Assembly (NCBI GenBank): GCA_022495995.1
Contig: JAFEMH010001484.1
Span: 248,001 to 312,000 of the forward strand
Source of the DNA: Adenophora triphylla var. japonica
Taxonomy: Eukaryota; Streptophyta; Magnoliopsida; Asterales; Campanulaceae
Direction: 5' to 3'
DNA: 64,000 nucleotides
The notes beneath the pieces were generated by a model. That model was not told the origin of the DNA. It made no database searches and saw only the letters and a program-made list of their open reading frames with translations. The translations under genes were made by a program, and so were the position numbers. This document shows, piece by piece, positions 23,336-34,899 of this stretch (position 1 is its first letter; each line of letters starts with the position of its first letter).

Positions 23336-23349
23336 GAGCTCTGATACCA
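23336..23349 (-). promoter_or_regulatory. Primer binding site (tRNA-iMet) of the Tekay-like element
   Basis: On the minus strand TGGTATCAGAGCTC lies two bases inside the 5' LTR (which ends CCTCACA). It is complementary to the 3' end of initiator tRNA-Met. Confidence 0.93.
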
Positions 23350-23351
23350 AC

Positions 23352-25607
23352 TGTGAGGACCCCGACCCGGGACCTACACGTGTCCCGAGTTGGAGCGTCC
23401 TCAAACTAACCCAAATTTACTAAACTTTTAAAACTTTAAATTAAACTTCAAACATAAATATCATTAACGTTGTCATTTCAAAATAACTCCACTCCTCTCC
23501 ACATTGGAGGAGGAGTTGATCAACTTTGAAAACCTTTACCTGTTTAGTTACAAAAGATATTGGTTTTAACGTAGAAATATAAGGTTTATAATTACAAACT
23601 CCCAAAAGGAATTATAACAAAATACTTTCTACGCCAACCTAACGTACCTCGACAATACCCAAAAGCTCACTGCCAAACTCCTTTCCGTCCTTACTTGGCC
23701 GGTCCTCCTGTCTCGAGATCTAAAAACATTAAAGGGAGAGGGGTGAGAATAAATCTCGCAAGCTATTATGAATGCAAAGAATATGCCGATAAATGCAACA
23801 CATAATAAGTCGCACATAACACATTGGAAAATCAAACACATTCCATTACCTCGTTTACCTTTTCCCGTCTCGAACAGAGTCGTACAACATTGGGTATAAT
23901 AATACTCCAATCTTACAAATAGCCGCTTAAGCAATACTCACATCTTATAAGACCCGTTTTCAGTGGAACCAAATAAGATAGTAGCAACTCGTAAGGCTTT
24001 TGGCTCAATACACATGTTATACCCCATCCCGTGGCCACAAGTGAGGGACGGCCACGATATAACATAATCTGATCACATTAGGTCACACTTCCATAATTGA
24101 TCGTATTATGTTATACCCCCAATGTCAGCTGACTCACACATTATCAAGCACATAATAGATACTTGAATAAAATCCACAAAAAGGGATAACAATATATCAA
24201 CATGGTAAAATATACTCATGTCCAACCAATATCATAGTGCAACATTTGATCAACACACTATGCATAATATAACCAATGTATATGAACTCAATGTAAGGCA
24301 AGGAAGTACCATCAATCCATCCTACAAGGTCATTATACAATAATACAAGGCCTCTATGAAGATTCACGTTCAATTTACCAAGTGGGAGTTACAATCTATA
24401 AGTGACCAAACAAGATTGCTAAACAAATTCTCGATTCGCATTTAAAGTTCTGGCCAAGGCTTGGGCGACCGCCCATACCACTTGGGCGACCGCCCAAGTG
24501 GGTTTTCAAATGGTTCCAAGTTTCCTCGTTTAGCCGGGCGCCCGCACACACCAAAGACATGGGCGACCGCTCATAGAGGAATTCAAAGGGAAGGGCGACC
24601 GCTCAACACCTCTTGGGCGACCGCCCAAGAGGCTTTTCCAAGGCACTCAAGCTTTCGGGACACACTGGCGGCCGCTCATGCCCTCGGGGCGACCGCCCAA
24701 GTGCCTCGATCCACTCTCGTGTTTCCTAAATTCCCTTTCTTACCATTTTTCCTTTCCTTTACAATACTCTTTATACTCATGAACACCAAGTGATTTCTAG
24801 CTCTACAAGGATCATCATAAACTAAGTAAACCCATAGAAATATAAACCTAATTTATTCATCCCTAAATCTTCCACCCAATTCATACTCTCTACATCAACT
24901 ACCATGAACATTTAAATCATCCTATTTCATTTATCAATCCTCCCACTCCTACAAGGTTTCCAAAGCATATAACAACCATTAATATAACAAGGATAACATT
25001 TATAATTTATGACATTTATAAGAAGGGAAGTCATAACAACTTACCTAGCCAATACAAGATGAAATGAAGCTTTTCTAGGCTTGATCAACTCCTTGAGATG
25101 AACCACTCACAAAAGGACACTTGGATTTGAAAATGGTTGAGAAATGGCTTGCTAGAAAATCTTGGAAAGGAGAGGCTTTCACAAGGCTCTTTCCATGGAG
25201 AATTGTAAAGAAAATGAGAATGATGAGGGAGATGAATAGGGAAAGTAGGGGAAGAGTGAAAGAAAGTATAAGGGAGGTATGGGGAGTAAGTAGGTGTCAT
25301 TGACTAAGAGTGAAGAGGAGTATTTTATGGTATGGCCCCTCCCCAAGCCTAGCTAATTTCTTAGGCTTTCTACAAAATAAATAAAACCCCTTTTCTTTTT
25401 CATTATTTATTCTACACAATTTAACCTCCTCATACTTTTTATCAAATTTCTATTTTTATATTTTCTTTTAGAACATTAATTTATTTTCCTATCATTTATC
25501 CTAATATAATAAATCAAGTATATAAAAATGGACACATAATATTAACAGTAATATTAAAAACACACAATATGGTATTAAAATTAGTGCCTAGGGTTAGGGT
25601 CGTTACA
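23352..25607 (-). repeat. Tekay-like 5' LTR
   Basis: 2256 bp, same ends as 16538-18795. Most differences from the other LTR are at CAG/CTG sites (for instance about 23757-24060 against 16942-17230). The palindromic array is at 24465-24712. Confidence 0.93.
24465..24712. repeat. Array of GGGCGACCGCCC palindromes, second LTR
   Basis: Same layout as 17650-17885 with more degenerate units (GGGCGACCGCTC, GGGCGCCCGCAC). Confidence 0.8.
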
Positions 25608-25612
25608 TCTCC

Positions 25613-26050
25613 ACTCATCATGGTTGAGTTACCGCTATAGACTTCTTTTATTGTGTGGGTTTTAACCCCATTCCCTTACCGTATCATTGTACATTTGATC
25701 TCTGTTTATTCCTTTCGTAAACGGATCCGCTATATTTTCTTTTGACTTTACATAGTCAATGGAAATTATTCCATTTGAGATCAATTGTCTTACTGTATTA
25801 TGCCTCCTCCGTATGTGTCGCGACTTTTCGTTGTACATACAACTTTTAGCTCTTCCAATAGCTGACATGCTGTCACAATGTACCATGACAGAGGCAGCGC
25901 TTATTCCAAGCATGGAATATCCTCTAGAAAATTTCTAAGCCATTCGGCTTCTTCTCCAAATTTTTATCTAAGGCGATAAACTCGATTCCATTGTGGAACG
26001 AGCTATACACGTTTGTTTAGAGGATTTCCAAGACACGGCTCCACCACCAA
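25613..26050 (-). pseudogene. pol: Copia A RNase H, 3' end of pol
   Basis: On the minus strand MVHCDSMSAIGRAKSCMYNE, RHIRRRHNTVRQLISNGIIS and YVKSKENIADPFTKG are the conserved C-terminal copia RNase H blocks. Frame breaks separate this piece from the RT. The Tekay-like element lies directly downstream in the 3' non-coding region. Confidence 0.85.
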
Positions 26051-27390
26051 CGGTAAATACATACCCACTTGTGGATTTTGAGTCTTTTGTGTCTCGTTAT
26101 CCAATTTGCATCACCGTATCCTTCCAATACAAACTGGATATCTCTCGTATAATGTAATCCATGGTTTATGGTATGCTTTAAATACCTAAGCACTCTTGTT
26201 AGTGCTTTCCAATGTTCGCATTTGGATTACTCGTGAATCTACTCGGTTTACTAACCGAGTATGCTATGTCCGGGTCGAGTACGCTTGTTAAGTACATTAA
26301 ACTTCCTATGACTCGAGCATAATTTAATTGTGATACTGGTCACCTTTATTTTTGGCTAAATGTAGACTTAGATCTACCGGAGTTTTAGCCGGAGGCGTAT
26401 CGAACGCTTCGAATTTCTTAAGCACATTCTCGATGTAATGAGATTGTGATAAGACAATTCCGTTATCCGTCCTAGAGATCTTTATCCCTAGAATAACATC
26501 TGTTTGACCTGCATCTTTCATGTCAAAGTTCTTCTTTAACATCTTTTGGTTTTCATGATTATATCATGATCACTTCCAATGATTAACATGTCATCCACGT
26601 ATAGACAAACAATCACATATTCATCGGGTGTGCCTTTAATGTATACACATTTGTCACACTCATTTATTTTGAACCCGTTCGACAACATGGTTCGGGCCAA
26701 ACTTCTCGTGCCATTGTTTTGGTGCTTGTTTAAGACCGTACAATGATTTGACAAGTTTACGACCTTTAGTTCTTGTCCATGTGCAACGAACCCTTCAAAA
26801 GTTGTCATGCATATAAATCTCCTCATCTAATTCTCCATTTAGAAAGGCCGTTTTCATCCATTTGATGTATCTCAAGGTTATGCAGGGCTGCAATAGCAAT
26901 GAGAACACAAATGGATGGGATCCTTGTTACAGGAGAATACGTATCAAAGAAGGCATATCCTTCTCTTTGTTTGAACCTCGAGCTACCTATCTAGCTTTGT
27001 ATTTGTCACTAGTCCCATCTATCTTGTACTTCATTTTAAGAATCCATTGGCAACCCAACGGTCGCATTATAGAAGCAGATCGACTATCTCCCAAGTATGA
27101 TTTTGCAAGATGGATTCAATTTCACTATTGATAGCTTCTTTATAGGGAGGAGCTTTTGGACTAGAGAAAGCTTCTTGCAATGTCACTGGTTTGTCATCTA
27201 ACATGTAAGTTAGAAAGTCCCACTCAAAGGTCTTAGCTACCTTTGTCCTCTTACTTTGTCTTGTCTCTTCATCTTCTTGAGAAGAACCAATAGCCGTATC
27301 ATAAGTTCTTTTGTTTGAAATTTCCTCATTCTTTTCCTCACAAGAAAATTTAGTTTCAAAGAATACTCCATTCCTTGATTCTATAGTCAT
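26051..27390 (-). pseudogene. pol: Copia A reverse transcriptase, several frame breaks
   Basis: Pieces in order: EAFSSPKAPPYKEAINSEIE (about 27180), then KVVNLSNHCTVLNKHQNNGT-like and LARTMLSNGFKINECDKCVY, the catalytic YVDDMLIIGSD (about 26590), and MLKKNFDMKDAGQTDVILGI with SQSHYIENVLKKFEAFDTPP (about 26540-26380). The YVDD motif identifies a copia RT. The region is interrupted by several small indels. Confidence 0.85.
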
Positions 27391-27525
27391 TCCCCGTCAG
27401 TTATATCAGAATTTCTGCACTTCTAGGTACTAAGAATCGATATACAATACTATTGTTTGCATATCCATAATCAATAGTTTTGGTTCTTATTCTTACATGT
27501 TTAGGTATAGTTATTTCTACCTTTA

Positions 27526-28433
27526 CTAGACACACCCATACTTTAAGGTAATTGTAGGAAGGCTTTCTTCCTTTCCACGATTCCCATAATTCATATGGAT
27601 TTTATGCTTCTTCTTATGCGATAACTTGTTAAAAATATGGTTAGCCGAAAGAATTGCTTCCCCCCACAAGTTGTCGGGTAAGCCCGAGCTGATCAACATT
27701 GTGTTCATCATCTCTTTAAGAGTTCGATTTTTCCTTTCACCGACTCCATTTGATTGAGGTGGGTAAGGAGCAATGCGTTTGATGAATAATGCCAGCGTCC
27801 CAGCAAATATTTTCAAACGGTGCTACATACTCTCCACCTCTATCACTAAGAATTAAGTTGATTCTCAACTTCATTCTTATATCCTTTGAAAGTTTCTAAA
27901 GCTTCATCTTTGCTTCTCAAAAGATACACATGACAATATCTAGTGCAATCATCAATGAACGTTATAAAATACTTCTTCCTACCTCTAGTTTGCACAAGTT
28001 TTAAATCACATATGTCCGTATGGACTAATTCTAGAGGGATAGTATTTCTTTCAATAGTGGGGAAGGGTGACTTCGTCAATTTTGCTTCCATACAAATTTC
28101 ACACTTATTTTCTGAATCAAATTTCATTTTAGGAAGTAACTTTAAATTTACTAACCTACGTAATGAATTTAGATTCACATGTCCTAATCTATCATGCCAT
28201 AAATTAGAACACTCAGACAAATAAGCAACAACATCTTTATTCTTCGCCTCTGGGCGGAACACGTTCATTACATTCATTTTAAAGAGTCCTTTATCACGGT
28301 ACCCTTTGCCTATAAATTGACCCATCTTGGTCAATATAAAATTATCGGACTCAAACACTAGCCTAAATCCGGCCTTGTTCAATAACAGGCCGGAGACTAA
28401 GTTTTTACGGATGTCCGGGACATGCAGTAACAT
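27526..28433 (-). pseudogene. pol: Copia A integrase
   Basis: The zinc-binding pre-integrase region reads [18 protein letters not shown]...[15 protein letters not shown] (about 28220-28080). The core begins [20 protein letters not shown] with [18 protein letters not shown] and continues after a break near 27840 with PYPPQSNGVGERKNRTLKEM (Glu of the DDE) and LPDNLWGEAILSANHIFNKL. Confidence 0.87.
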
Positions 28434-28702
28434 CCATTAAGGTGAATTCTTTGTCGGATGTCATTTTCAAGACCACCTTGCCGAGTCCAACCACGTTCGG
28501 CTGCGCACTTCCCATGTACAAATTCCTTCCACTGCGGGGAACATATGATGAGAAACTTTCTCGACCGCACAAATGTGGCGCGTTGCTCCGTATCAATCCA
28601 CCATTCCCTCGGGTTATCGTCCAATTTAGCAAGATTGGCTTCAAACACTACTACGACGATCAAGCTCGACAGGTCTAATGGGATAGTCCTATCTTCTACC
28701 AC
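28397..28702 (-). pseudogene. pro: Copia A protease, active site altered
   Basis: Contains EWWIDT followed by EQRATFV. In copia proteases WWIDTGATRHVC would be expected; the DNA here reads GATACGGAGC (complement of 28586-28595), one T short of GATACTGGAGC. That single base disrupts both the DTG active site and the frame. The other frame continues correctly with GLGKVVLKMTS and TLMDV. The lost T is in a CTG context, so this may be a consensus error. Confidence 0.75.
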
Positions 28703-28729
28703 ATTTGCTTGAGGACGGTTGCCATTCCC

Positions 28730-29610
28730 GTTGTTTGTTTGGGATGCCGACAGCCTCTAGCCTTACGGCTGTTTGCCGCAGCTTGTAACAACCTCCACTT
28801 GAACATCTTGGCGTTTGTGTTCCCTTTTTAGCATTCCCAGTAGCCTTCCTCTTCTTGCTGGTACTTGCTTCACCAAGTTCACTTTGCCTCTACCGATGTA
28901 GTCCCGCCACTCTTGCTTTCGGATTTTCGGTTGTCTTCCTCAATCCTTAGCCTCACGAATCGGGTCCTCGAGCATCATTTCCTTCCTCTTGTGCTTAAGG
29001 TACATCTTGAAATCTTTCCATGTGAGGCGGTAGCTTCTCTATAATGGCGGCCTACTTGCCGAAAGATTCCCGAGTTGCATTCCTTCTGCAATGATGTCGG
29101 CAATGATCGATTCTGACTCAGCAGTAATCCCGATCCATTACGGTTCGGGGAATCAACCATCTTGAAGTCTAGGAATCGGCCGACAATAAATTTCTTAGTG
29201 CCAGCGTCTTCCGTTTTATACTTCTTTTCAAGAGATTTCCAAAGCTCTCTTGCAGTCTTTATGCCACAGTACACATTGTACAGGGCATCATCTAATCCAT
29301 TTAGAATATAATTGCGACACAGGAAATCGCTATGATTCCATGCGTCTAATGCTATTCTAGCTTGTGGGTCACCTTCATCTTCGGGGACCGTTGGCGGTGA
29401 TTCTCGTAAGAACCGCGCCAAACCGAGGTGGTTAGGTAGAACAACATCTTCTGCTTTGCCACCTTTTTGAAATGCACGTATGAATTTCGCCGGTTTCTCT
29501 GCATGGGTATGGAGGGGAGCAGCAGGAGTTGGGTTAGGAGTATGGACGGGAGGTACAGAAGATCCCGAGCCAGGGGGAGGAGTAGGAGCGGAGGTGGAGT
29601 CGGATGCCAT
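28730..29610 (-). pseudogene. gag: Copia A gag (UBN2-type) with zinc knuckle remnant
   Basis: Starts with the ATG complementary to 29608-29610 (MASDSTSAPTPPPGSG), a Ser/Pro/Thr-rich N terminus. The gag domain shows ALDAWNHSDFLCRNYILNGL, ALYNVYCGIKTARELWKSLE and KYKTEDAGTKKFIVGRFLDF, diagnostic of copia UBN2-type gag. Around 29400-29470 the correct protein alternates between two frames (KMLFYLTT in one, HLGLARFLRESPP in the other). A zinc-knuckle remnant lies near 28750-28800, broken at CTG sites. Confidence 0.82.
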
Positions 29611-29641
29611 TCTTTAAACACACAAAATATTGTCTTACGAT
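29611..29641 (-). other. Very short copia A leader without a recognisable primer site
   Basis: Only 31 bp separate the LTR from the gag ATG; on the minus strand they read ATCGTAAGACAATATTTTGT and onward. Neither TGGTATCAGAGC nor any other tRNA 3'-end complement that I recognise is present. Confidence 0.6.
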
Positions 29642-30857
29642 TGTTGGAAAAATTGGGTGTATTTAAAAAATAGCTTTGAAAAAGAAAACGGGACGAAAAA
29701 ATTATTTCTCTAAAATAAAATAAGTCGAGGAAAGAGTTTGACTCTTTTTCCGTAAGACAATATTGCCCCGTATACGAGTGCTCACGGTCTACGGCAATTG
29801 TTCCCAAGATACAACGACTTTCGGAATTTCAGATTGCAGCACAACAACTCTGAAACTATCGGGCGAACTACTGAATACTCGAGATTTTCTTGGGCTCGAA
29901 AGTAAGACTTCTGAATGCTAGGATGCTTTAGAGAATAGAATGCTTGAATGATTTGGATGGGAATGAAATGAGGAGGAGGGGGCTATTTATAGTTATTGAA
30001 GAGATGGGTGTCTATTGGGAATAGACACAAATTGCACCCGTTAAATCTGGACCGTTGAATCTAAGCAAATTGGATGGAGGAGATCTGCTGGGTCGACCCT
30101 AGTAGCCTTGACCCGCCTCTTCCAATAGACACGGGTCGCTCTATGTTTTTTCAAGAACCATCACAATCCAAATGCTCCAACCGGATCCGCCAGCCCAATT
30201 GCCATTCGGCTCAACCCAGGCGGCCCAAACCAAGCCAGCCAAGCATCCGCCGGCTCACTTTGGACCATGCTGAACCTCGGCCCAAACCATCCCACATCCA
30301 TGATTCGGCTGGCCCAATCCCATTAGCCCAGCCGAGCCATACCCATCTGATCCGCACCGAGCCGAATTTCGTCAAAAGTTTAAGGCTCCTCAGCTCCCAG
30401 CGACCGATGCGTACGTGCAAAGTGCGCCCTAAACCGCCAATTCCCGCGCTCATGCTTTTGGGGTAACTGATTTGAGCTTGAACAAAACTAGCTCAATAGC
30501 CCACTTGGATGCATGGTTGGCCCAATGGTCCAACTAGGTTGGCCCAAGGAGATCAACTCTATATCTCCTTCCTTGGATGCTCACATTAATAAAGTGGAGT
30601 AACTTCCCTTTTCCTAGCAATGTGGGATATGGATTTTCCATTCCAACTTCTCTTCAATTAACAATTTTAAGTTGCTCACTTTAACCATTAATTTCTCATT
30701 CACCCGAAATTGATTTTGAGAAAATAAATATATCATTTTAATCTACACTAAATGTTGATTAATTATTTGCAACTTATTTCTATTTTTAAAAAATAAAAAC
30801 TTTTAAAAACTTGATCAAATATTAGTCGAACATCAATAATACTACCAATTTCTAACC
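29642..30857 (-). repeat. Copia A 5' LTR
   Basis: 1216 bp, same structure as the two other copies; followed by GGAAA at 30858-30862. The first base on the element strand is G instead of T. The minus-strand TATA box CTATAAATAG is the complement of 29983-29992 and would drive the element RNA. Confidence 0.92.
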
Positions 30858-30862
30858 GGAAA

Positions 30863-31537
30863 GGAAAGATCGAAAAATCCAATAAGCCGTTCGCATATGC
30901 ATCCTAATCGCAAGCTGAGAGGACCGACCGACCGATCTACCTAGCTACCTGTGGGCTGTGTCGCACAAAGGGTTCCATCCCGTTTCCCAAAATATGCAGC
31001 TTAGCTTATGTTGGTTTTGGTTCACACAGACAGACGTCTTAGTCAAACATCTCATGCCAATGCGATGGTCAAATATCAATTACAACATCAATATTACTTT
31101 GTAGTGATTTCACATTCCTTTGTCAAACCTTTGTGTTAATTAAACATTGAATCTAGTAAAAATTTAAGAAAAAATATTATGTAAATAAATTTTTAAAACT
31201 TGTATTGATTAATCATCATCGAATCAAGATCATAATATCAATAACAATTTTAAACTTTCATTGAAATAATAATTTAATTTAAATTGTTAGTCAAAAAATC
31301 AAATTAACTACTTAGTATATTATACAGAGGGAAGGGCTAAAACTTAAAAATCAATTTCTTAGGTGATGATTAAATACTCTTAACAGATTAGTAATTTGTG
31401 TTATTGATTTCATCTTAATCGTAGAGTGCCCAAACATATGGCTCGGTAATAGGGGCGACATTAGATTTTTTGATGAGCGAGATGTGCATTGTTCGCAATA
31501 TGCCAAGCAGGCTAGGGTATTGAATTGATAATACATT
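30863..31537. other. Unassigned AT-rich DNA between elements
   Basis: Begins with GGAAAGATCG right after the copia A target duplication, so it is pre-insertion flank. No gene, no terminal repeats recognised. Confidence 0.5.
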
Positions 31538-31729
31538 CTCCCTCCATCCCATCCGACATATCCAACACACAAAAATTAATGAATACTAATATAATAACAG
31601 GAAAAAGAATGAGTGGAGTATGTGTTGTGAGCACGCGTGAAAGGAATAATAAGAGTTGTTATTGTGAGTTTGATAAATGAGTATCATTGAAAATAAAAAT
31701 AATAAAAATTTGTCATTTTGAAATGTACA

Positions 31730-32142
31730 TGTTAAACACGTGATTTATTATCCCTAACTAACTGATACGTTCAAACTGGGATAAGGGGAATTTGGAGGAT
31801 AAGTCAAATAGAGACTCTTATGTGAATGAGACTCTATGACTTACCCAACCAAGATTCTATAAATCAGCGCCTCTATGGGAACCAACATGACAACATGTAA
31901 TATTTCATGTACTCCTCGCATCGAGAAATACTATCTCCGCAACCATCAAGTGCCTGGGATTTGAGAGTGGAACAACATTCAATATCCATCTTGTGATATT
32001 GAATCGGACGAGAAGAGGTGGTGATTGCAGAGTCAAGACGATCGTGGTTCGTAGCACAAGCGAAATCTTCCGCACAACGAACTTCGGATTTAATCTATAA
32101 GGTATTTCGAGAACTCGTAGATAACTTATGTGTTTTCCTTCA
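31730..32142 (+). repeat. Copia B 5' LTR
   Basis: TGTTAAACACGTG ... GTTTTCCTTCA, 413 bp. TATAAAT at 31858-31864. Compared with the 3' LTR it reads CCTCGCATCGAG where that has CCTCAGACTGAG. Confidence 0.93.
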
Positions 32143-32143
32143 T

Positions 32144-32155
32144 TGGTATCAGAGC
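32144..32155 (+). promoter_or_regulatory. Primer binding site (tRNA-iMet) of copia B
   Basis: TGGTATCAGAGC one base after the LTR, complementary to initiator tRNA-Met. Confidence 0.93.
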
Positions 32156-33640
32156 CTCAAAGCTTGGTGCTCACCATTGTTGTCTTGATTGCATGGTTTT
32201 TTGAATTTTTCGGATCTACTTTTTCACCAACTGGGTTTGATGATTTCGAAATTCAAATCTTGTCCGTTTTCTGCGTTTTTGATATCCATGCGTAGATAAT
32301 AATGTGTAGAATAACATACTAAAATTTCATCGAATTCGGCCATGTAAATTTTGAGTAATTGCAGTTTTAATTTTCGGATATTATGTTTTTTTTTTCGTAA
32401 TGTTCATGGCTGTTTTTGATGATGTTAAAGTCAGATCTGATAAAAAGTGTTAACATAAGTTTTGTTCTACGCTGTGAGATCTTTCTATAGCCACTTTAAT
32501 TGTTTAATTTGGACTTAAATCAAGAGAGTTATGGTGTTATAAAGATTTCGGCCTAAGAAATAAGTTTTTGTCAAAAATCCTAATTTATTAATTAGAAAGA
32601 CGATGAACAGTACCGGGGTTGAAAAACACAAGCTTGCAAAGCGTTTGTTTTGATGTATGTGTATTGTGTCTGTTTCATGGGTTTTTTCAATATTATCCAT
32701 TTAATTTGAGTATTTTATGGATTTATTTTAATCATGTTATTTCATCAAAAAAAAATATTTTAATAGCTCAGAAAATTATGAAACTTTTATCATATGCATA
32801 TAATAGTGTTATGCACTGTATAAAATTATTTCGTAATTTTTAGCGTAACAGAAATAAGTTTTCTGTATTTTTTCATGTGTATTAAAATCATTAAAAATAA
32901 TTATAATTTCCAGAAAATTATGTAAATTTTACTGTATGTTTAATATGCTGTGAAAACATGCTGAGATATTTTTCATAATTTGTTTATGATCAGAATATAT
33001 TTTATGAATTATTGAGTATTCTGCTGCATGATTAATTCGGGAAAAATAGTTTTACTGTCCAGAAAAATATGAAATTTTTTCTGTATGTTTAGAATAATGT
33101 TATTCAGATCAGTATATTTTTCCATAATTTTTTGATGAGCAGTAATCTATTTTATGTATTTTTGTATGTGTTTTTGTGTAAATTTTATTTATCAGAGTGG
33201 AAAATATTAATCAGAAAATTATAAAAAAATTTCTGTGATATAGTTACATGATAATGCACTGTTCTGATTTTTTTCAGATTTTTTGAGTAATCTGAATTAT
33301 TTATGTGCCTTAAATGTCATTTTATGATGTATTTTCACAAATAAATTTGCATGAAAAACAAATTTGAGACTATACGAGTCTCATACAAATTTTCTGGAAT
33401 TGCTGAAATTATTTTAATGAGCTTTAATTGATGGATTTGTTCTATCACTATATCTTCTTTTATTTAAAAATCAATTATGAGTATATTTTTATTATGTATG
33501 CTTAAGGTTATGATTACGAGCCTCGCGGATTTTCTCTCCTTTTCATGTATGATACAAGTATATTTATTGTTGAGTTTTTATGATAAAAGTGAATTAAAAT
33601 TGTATGCTTAATATCTGTATTGTAATATGTTATAGTGAAA
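32156..33640 (+). other. Long AT-rich leader of copia B with degenerate repeats
   Basis: No open frame. A loose unit recurs, of the form CAGAAAATTATGAAA...TTTCTGTATGTTTA (about 32770, 32910, 33060, 33210), suggesting a decayed tandem repeat. The 1.5-kb distance between primer site and gag is unusually long. Confidence 0.55.
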
Positions 33641-34520
33641 TGGCATCAAAGAACGTAATTGCTGATTTGAATAAGGGTGAGAAATTGGATGGCAAAAATT
33701 ATAGTGTTTGGCAAAGGAAGATCACATACTTGCTAAACGAGCAAGAGGTTCTTGAGAACCTTGACACTGTGATGCTTGAGCCAGAGATGGGTAGCAATAC
33801 CGTCGCCCAAAGACCGTCGTAACATGCAAGCTTTTCGCCATGGGTCAAGAAGGACCGTCAGGCTCGCTTTACTATGTCGAAAAGACGCACAACGACCTGA
33901 CAAGGCGCTGAGAACCGCTCTACCGCTAAGGACATGTGGGACCAAATTAAGGCCGCATTTGGTAACACATCTCGCAACAAGGCTTCGTACCTTAACATAC
34001 AAGTTTGAATCGTATAAGATTGACCGTAAACGATCCATTCCCGATCGCCTACGTGAGTCAGTCTGCATGATTCGTGAGCTTCGTGCCGCCGGTAGTATCT
34101 TGTCTCGATGAGCAAAGAAGTCCAAGCCGTGATTCGTTCACCGCCGGACTCGTGGAGTAATTTGAGGCGCATCCCGACTCATACGTACTCCATTCGCACT
34201 TTGCAGATGTTTCCCGTCATGTTGAGCTTGAGGCGTAGCGCCATGAGGCAAGTCGCGCGATGAGTGCCGCGACTCGTGACCTTGCTCTTGTTACTCTTGA
34301 TGATCGCCGCAAGCCAAATGGGCAACAGAAGAATCAGTGGTAATAAAGGCAAGAAGGCTCAAACCGGGGCCAAAAACCGGCAAGATTGCTAAACGCAGAG
34401 GCAAGAAGAATATTGCTAAGCAAAAGTGCTACAACCGTGGAACCTTGGGTCATTTTGCTCGGACTTGTCCCGAGCCTAAGAAGGTACCTCTAAATCCTAG
34501 ATCTATGCAACTTTGTGTTT
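33641..34520 (+). pseudogene. gag: Copia B gag, broken
   Basis: The ATG at 33641 starts MASKNVIADLNKGEKLDGKN with YSVWQRKITYLLNEQEVLEN. The frame is lost near 33800 where AATACCGTCGCCC appears to replace a CTG-containing string. The zinc knuckle near 34427-34470 reads CYNRGTLGHFARTC: the second Cys is Arg because the codon is CGT after AAC, where TGT is expected. Confidence 0.8.
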
Positions 34521-34529
34521 GCTCTCATG

Positions 34530-34765
34530 TTTTGTTAGCCGACTCTCTCCCCGAATGGATTGTAGACTCGTGCTCCACAAAACATGTGACGTGGGATCGT
34601 GCGGGATTTGTAGATTATAGGAAGATTCCACTGGTACGCGAAGCATTTTCATGGGAAATAGCTCAACCGTGGAAGTCAAAGGGGTTGGCTCATACCAACT
34701 TTTTGCGGAATGGACGCAGCTTGACTTTGCATGAAGTACTTTACGCACTGAGTTCGCTATAATCT
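34530..34765 (+). pseudogene. pro: Copia B protease
   Basis: EWIVDSCSTKHVTWDRAGFV: the catalytic DSG is DSC (34564-34572; TCGTGC where TCTGGC would give Ser-Gly). The following part, GRSLTLHEVLYA, is well conserved. The altered site again sits on a CTG context. Confidence 0.75.
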
Positions 34766-34899
34766 ACTTTCGGTAGTAAAATTGCTAGAAATAGGATATT
34801 CTTTTAATTTTAGCGGTAGTCACTGGATATTTGCTTTGACAATATGGTTTTAGGACATGGTTTTTTGTCGACAATTTCTTTAAATTAGATTTATTGGAT

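Larger units (their letters stand above)
16538..25607 (-). mobile_element. Complete chromovirus-type Ty3/gypsy element (Tekay/Del-like)
   Basis: Two LTRs (16538-18795 and 23352-25607), a tRNA-iMet primer site, gag with two zinc knuckles, protease, RT-RNase H, integrase with a C-terminal chromodomain, and a polypurine tract, all on the minus strand. TCTCC duplications flank it. Long LTRs of 2.25 kb plus a chromodomain point to the Tekay/Del lineage. The coding region is nearly open: a stop in gag (about 22925), frame changes between gag, protease and RT, and a TGA between RNase H and integrase (20321-20323). Confidence 0.92.
13445..30857 (-). mobile_element. Ty1/copia element A, interrupted by two gypsy insertions
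   Basis: Read on the minus strand: 5' LTR (30857-29642), gag, protease, integrase, RT, RNase H (to about 25613), then, beyond the nested Tekay element (25607-16538) and the solo Athila LTR (16332-14989), the 3' non-coding end, polypurine tract and 3' LTR (14668-13445). GGAAA is found outside both ends (13440-13444 and 30858-30862), a 5-bp target duplication that confirms the reconstruction. The outermost base of the 5' LTR is G instead of the expected T. Gene order (integrase before RT) is diagnostic of copia. Confidence 0.9.

Noticed and set aside
22477..23344. Plus-strand open frames opposite the Tekay gag
   Set aside because: They are mirror frames of the gag coding sequence, which has clear domains on the minus strand.
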